From Spirodela intermedia (taxonomy: Eukaryota; Streptophyta; Magnoliopsida; Alismatales; Araceae), in contig LR746269.1 in NCBI GenBank assembly GCA_902729315.2, positions 6,402,501 through 6,466,500 on the forward strand: a DNA stretch of 64,000 nt. The letters run 5' to 3'. The notes beneath the pieces were generated by a model. That model was not told the DNA's origin and ran no database searches. It worked only from the letters and a program-made list of their open reading frames with translations. Below, piece by piece: positions 61,292-64,000 of the stretch. How positions within the stretch are numbered: the stretch's first letter is position 1; every line of letters begins with the position of its first letter. Position numbers and translations under genes: made by a program.

Positions 61292-63406
61292 TTACACCAA
61301 GAATAAGCTTAGAACGGAGAACACGACATTATGCAGCACAGTCCATGGAAGCCGTCCCTCTCCCGTAATCGTCGGAGCTCGACTCACTACATCGGCGGCG
61401 GCGGTGACGGTGCTGCTCGCGACGGAGTCTCTGTACTCGTGCAATCTAGCGCAGAGGATGAAGTAACCCAGGTTGACAACTCCGGCCGCCGCCAAGGTCC
61501 AGTAAAACCTGTCCAACCTAGCGGCGTTGATGTTGTCCGGGAACCAGTCGGTCGCCCTCCGCACCAGGTCGACCACCGCCGTGCTCAGGTAGAACCCTGC
61601 CGCCACCACCAGTCCCATCATCCCCGTCGCCGAGCTCCTCAGAGACTCCGGGAACTCCTGGTAGTGCAGTGCCACCTGGCCGGGGAAATGGAAAACATCC
61701 CCCATTCCCAACACCAGCAGCGGCGGCAGCAGCCAGAGCACGGTCATGGGCAAGATGGCCCCCGGCCGATGAACCAGGTCGAGGTACTGTGCGACGGCGA
61801 CGCACCTTCGCTGCACCAGCGCCGCCGCCGCCATGGCGGTCGCGTTGACGACGTGCCCAACACCCACGCGCTGCAGCGGCGTAAGGGGCCGGCCGAGGAG
61901 CTTGAACCAGGCGGGATAGAAGCAGCGGTCGAGGAGGGCGATGGAGACAGCGCAGGCAGAGAGGGTAGAGACGACGAGGGACCCAGCGGGGAGGAAGAAG
62001 CGGTGGCCGATGTGGCGGTCGAGGGAGAGAGCTTGCAGGACGGTGAGGGCGAGCAGGATGCCGATGGAGGTGCTGAGGAGGATGGAGGTTGACCAGAGGG
62101 GGAGGATCCTGAGCACCGCCTTGAGGTCCTCCACCTGGTCCACAGTGCACAGACTCCATGGCTTCGCCACGCTGCCGTCGGGGTTGACCTCCCCTTCCCT
62201 CTTTGTTGCAGCCCGGTTCAAGAATCTGTCATCCCCAAGACATCTCCTCCTTTGAGTAGAAAGAAACAGAGCAGCGCCCGGTCTAACTTCAGGAGGTTTT
62301 CTCTCTCTAACCCGGGCCCGGCCATTGACTAGATAAAATCTCGGAGAGTGTCGTAATCCACAAGGAAATAGAGATAATGCAGAAGCTTGAATCCGAAGAA
62401 GGAGATTCGCACCCGAAGCCAGGTGTCGGAGCTTGAAGCTTCAGCTTCCCCTCGCCGGAGCCGCCATGGTAGTACTCCGTGCTGCTTTCAGGCGGTGCCG
62501 CGTTTCTCCACTTCCTTCCCGCCGCCACCAGTACCCGGGCGAGACCCAGTAGGGGGGTTCCTCTCAGGCACGGCGCTGCAGTAAGGCGGCGACGCCGGCG
62601 GCGCTGGTGGCGGCGCACGCGCCGAACCCCCATCCCCAGCTGACGTTGTCCTGCACGTAGACGACGACGATGGAGCCGATAATGGCTCCTACGGGCATGA
62701 CGAAGAAGTACCAGTTCAAGAAGGTGCTCTGGTCGGCGGGTCTGTCGAACTGGTTCGCCCCCATCGTCGCCATGTTGAAGCGCGTCCCCCCGGCGCCCAT
62801 GCAGAGCAGTGTCACCGCCGTGTAGAGGAGCGCGTTCTGGCCCGCCGAGGGCTCTCTGCATGCGGCGGAGGATCCCCCCTGGCACGGCGGCGGCCTCAGC
62901 GCGCCGGCCGTGGCCGTCGACGTGAATCGAGCCATTCCCTGCGGTTGTTGGAAGGTACTGTTTAAGCATATTTGAGCGAAAAGATGGAGGTTCGAGGGGG
63001 GGAGCACCAGAAGAGAGAGAACGGAGGAGGCGGCGACGACGACGAAGCAGCCGAAGGAGTCGGAGATGACGGCGCCGACGATGGGGGCGAGGTTGGTGCA
63101 TCCGTTGATGATGTTGAATATCTGAGCGGCGTCGATGCTCTTAATTTTATATTCCTCAATGAGGTAGACGATGAGGTTGGAGGTCGCCCCGAACGTCGCC
63201 ACAGACATCCCCATCGTACTCCCTGCGGATCAAAAGTTCCCCTAAGAGAATTGGTTTGGGAGTGGTGAGAGAGAGGGAGAGAGGGAGAGAGAGAGACCGA
63301 GGATGTAAGGAATGGTGATCCATCCCCCTCGTCTTCCACGGGAGAAGCCCGCCACTGTCCCCTCGGCGTCAACCAGGTGAAGCTCGGCGGAGAGTTTCGA
63401 AGCCAT
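61292..63406 (-). CDS. NRT1/PTR family transporter, NPF2-type (NAXT-like), with an internal frameshift
   Basis: Four exons: 63406-63298, 63222-63008, 62938-62413 and 62225-61292, with introns of 75, 69 and 187 bp. Exon sizes follow the usual NPF pattern. The start MASKLSAELHLVDAEG leads to GGWITIPYILGSTMGMSVAT, the first helix. Next come YLIEEYKIKSIDAAQI, ALRPPPC, GAGGTRFNMATMGANQFD, VQDNVSWGWGFGAC, then LARVLVAAGRKWRNAAPPES, FLNRAATK and the C-terminal helices (SATGMMGLVVAAGFYLSTAVVDL). NPF2 members move nitrate, chloride or glucosinolates. However, between AALLQRRA-stop (stop at 62564) and RGTPLLGLARVL the frame changes, and about six expected loop residues are missing (about 62556-62600). 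The total of 1,784 nt is not a multiple of three. Either this is a recent pseudogene or the assembly has a small error. Confidence 0.8.
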
Positions 63407-63461
63407 CCTACAACTCTGTCTCCCATCCAGCCTCCTCTTATATACATCCATAAGGAAATCC

Positions 63462-63510
<49 letters not shown>

Positions 63511-63631
63511 CCTCTCGACCCACATAGCCTCCCACCAATATCAGAGGAATAAAGTGCACACTCTGTTACTTCTCACTCTCTCACACACAGACACCCTTTC
63601 TCTCTCTATCTATCTATCTATCTATCCATCT

Positions 63632-63663
<32 letters not shown>

Positions 63664-64000
63664 CTCGATTAAAAAAAAAAAAAGTCGCTAATTCGGTGAA
63701 TGAAGAACATCATTTACCTAATTAATTCAGGTGATAGATTGCTCTGGGGGGCCCACGGGGAGCTAGATAAAGATTCCCGCCATTACTTCTAGGAAAATAG
63801 GACCGTCGAGAGTGTCAGCAACATTAGGGAAAGATCACCGAATCGTTAACCTTTCTCCACACCGACTGGACTTCATGAGACCTAGAAATGGTCTTGGCCA
63901 TAATTGGGATTTGACCAAAGCGCGCCACTTGGAGAAAAGCTACACAGAAAGAATGCCACACTCACTTGGTGGGGAGGGGAATAAACGGCTCGGCGAAGTT
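63407..64000 (-). promoter_or_regulatory. NPF2 leader and upstream region with CT and TCTA microsatellites
   Basis: A CT run (about 63462-63506; GA on the gene strand) lies 55-100 bp upstream of the start codon. A (TCTA)n/(TA)n tract (63601-63660) lies about 200-255 bp upstream. No other gene was seen up to the end of the window. Confidence 0.5.

Noticed and set aside
61331-62092. 253-codon plus-strand frame
   Set aside because: Antisense shadow of the NPF2 last exon.
1-64000. CRISPR arrays, prokaryotic defence systems, operons, tRNA or rRNA genes
   Set aside because: None seen. Regular repeats here are plant microsatellites, minisatellites and LTRs, and no tRNA-like A/B boxes with a cloverleaf were found by eye.

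Overview
This is nuclear DNA of a flowering plant, most likely a monocot (inference). Short spliced exons with GT/AG borders sit in GC-rich gene islands, separated by very AT-rich, retrotransposon-littered stretches and many long GA/CT microsatellites. There are no operons, and no bacterial or organellar features were seen. All gene models were built by hand from reading frames, splice signals and remembered family motifs; no database search was run.

Layout. 34-715 (-): LOB-domain (LBD) transcription factor. 716-8575: intergenic, with a long GA-rich satellite broken by an N gap (5775-6230). 8576-12126 (+): TIM22, four exons. 12985-13425: a composite minisatellite. 13470-17331 (-): apyrase 7-like NTPDase with an overlapping upstream ORF. 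18368-20966 (-): CHX cation/H+ antiporter. 21619-24754 and 27263-30303: two Ty3/gypsy LTR retrotransposons in minus orientation. The second has intact LTR structure and a 5-bp target duplication but is internally deleted. 31310-32770 (-): a decayed methyltransferase-like pseudogene. 34024-35903 (-): group I, WRKY33-like factor. 37829-38847 (+): CONSTANS-like B-box/CCT protein. 41684-44782 (+): PIG-H subunit of GPI-GlcNAc transferase, five small exons. 46491-48110 (-): single-exon PLAC8 membrane protein. 50325-51969 and 58862-61169 (+): two tandem AVT6-type amino acid transporters, separated by about 6.9 kb of AT-rich DNA. 61292-63406 (-): NPF2-type (NRT1/PTR) transporter with a frameshift.

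How the genes relate. They form an ordinary plant neighbourhood rather than a pathway: three transcription factors (LBD, WRKY, COL), four transporter loci (CHX, two AVT6, NPF2), two organelle or ER housekeeping genes (TIM22, PIG-H), an endomembrane apyrase and a PLAC8 protein. I found no convincing previously undescribed system. The observations most worth following are a gene-conversion-like tract between the AVT6 copies, the apyrase overlapping uORF, the composite minisatellite, the tandem duplication across the CHX stop codon, and the two disrupted genes (methyltransferase pseudogene and NPF2).
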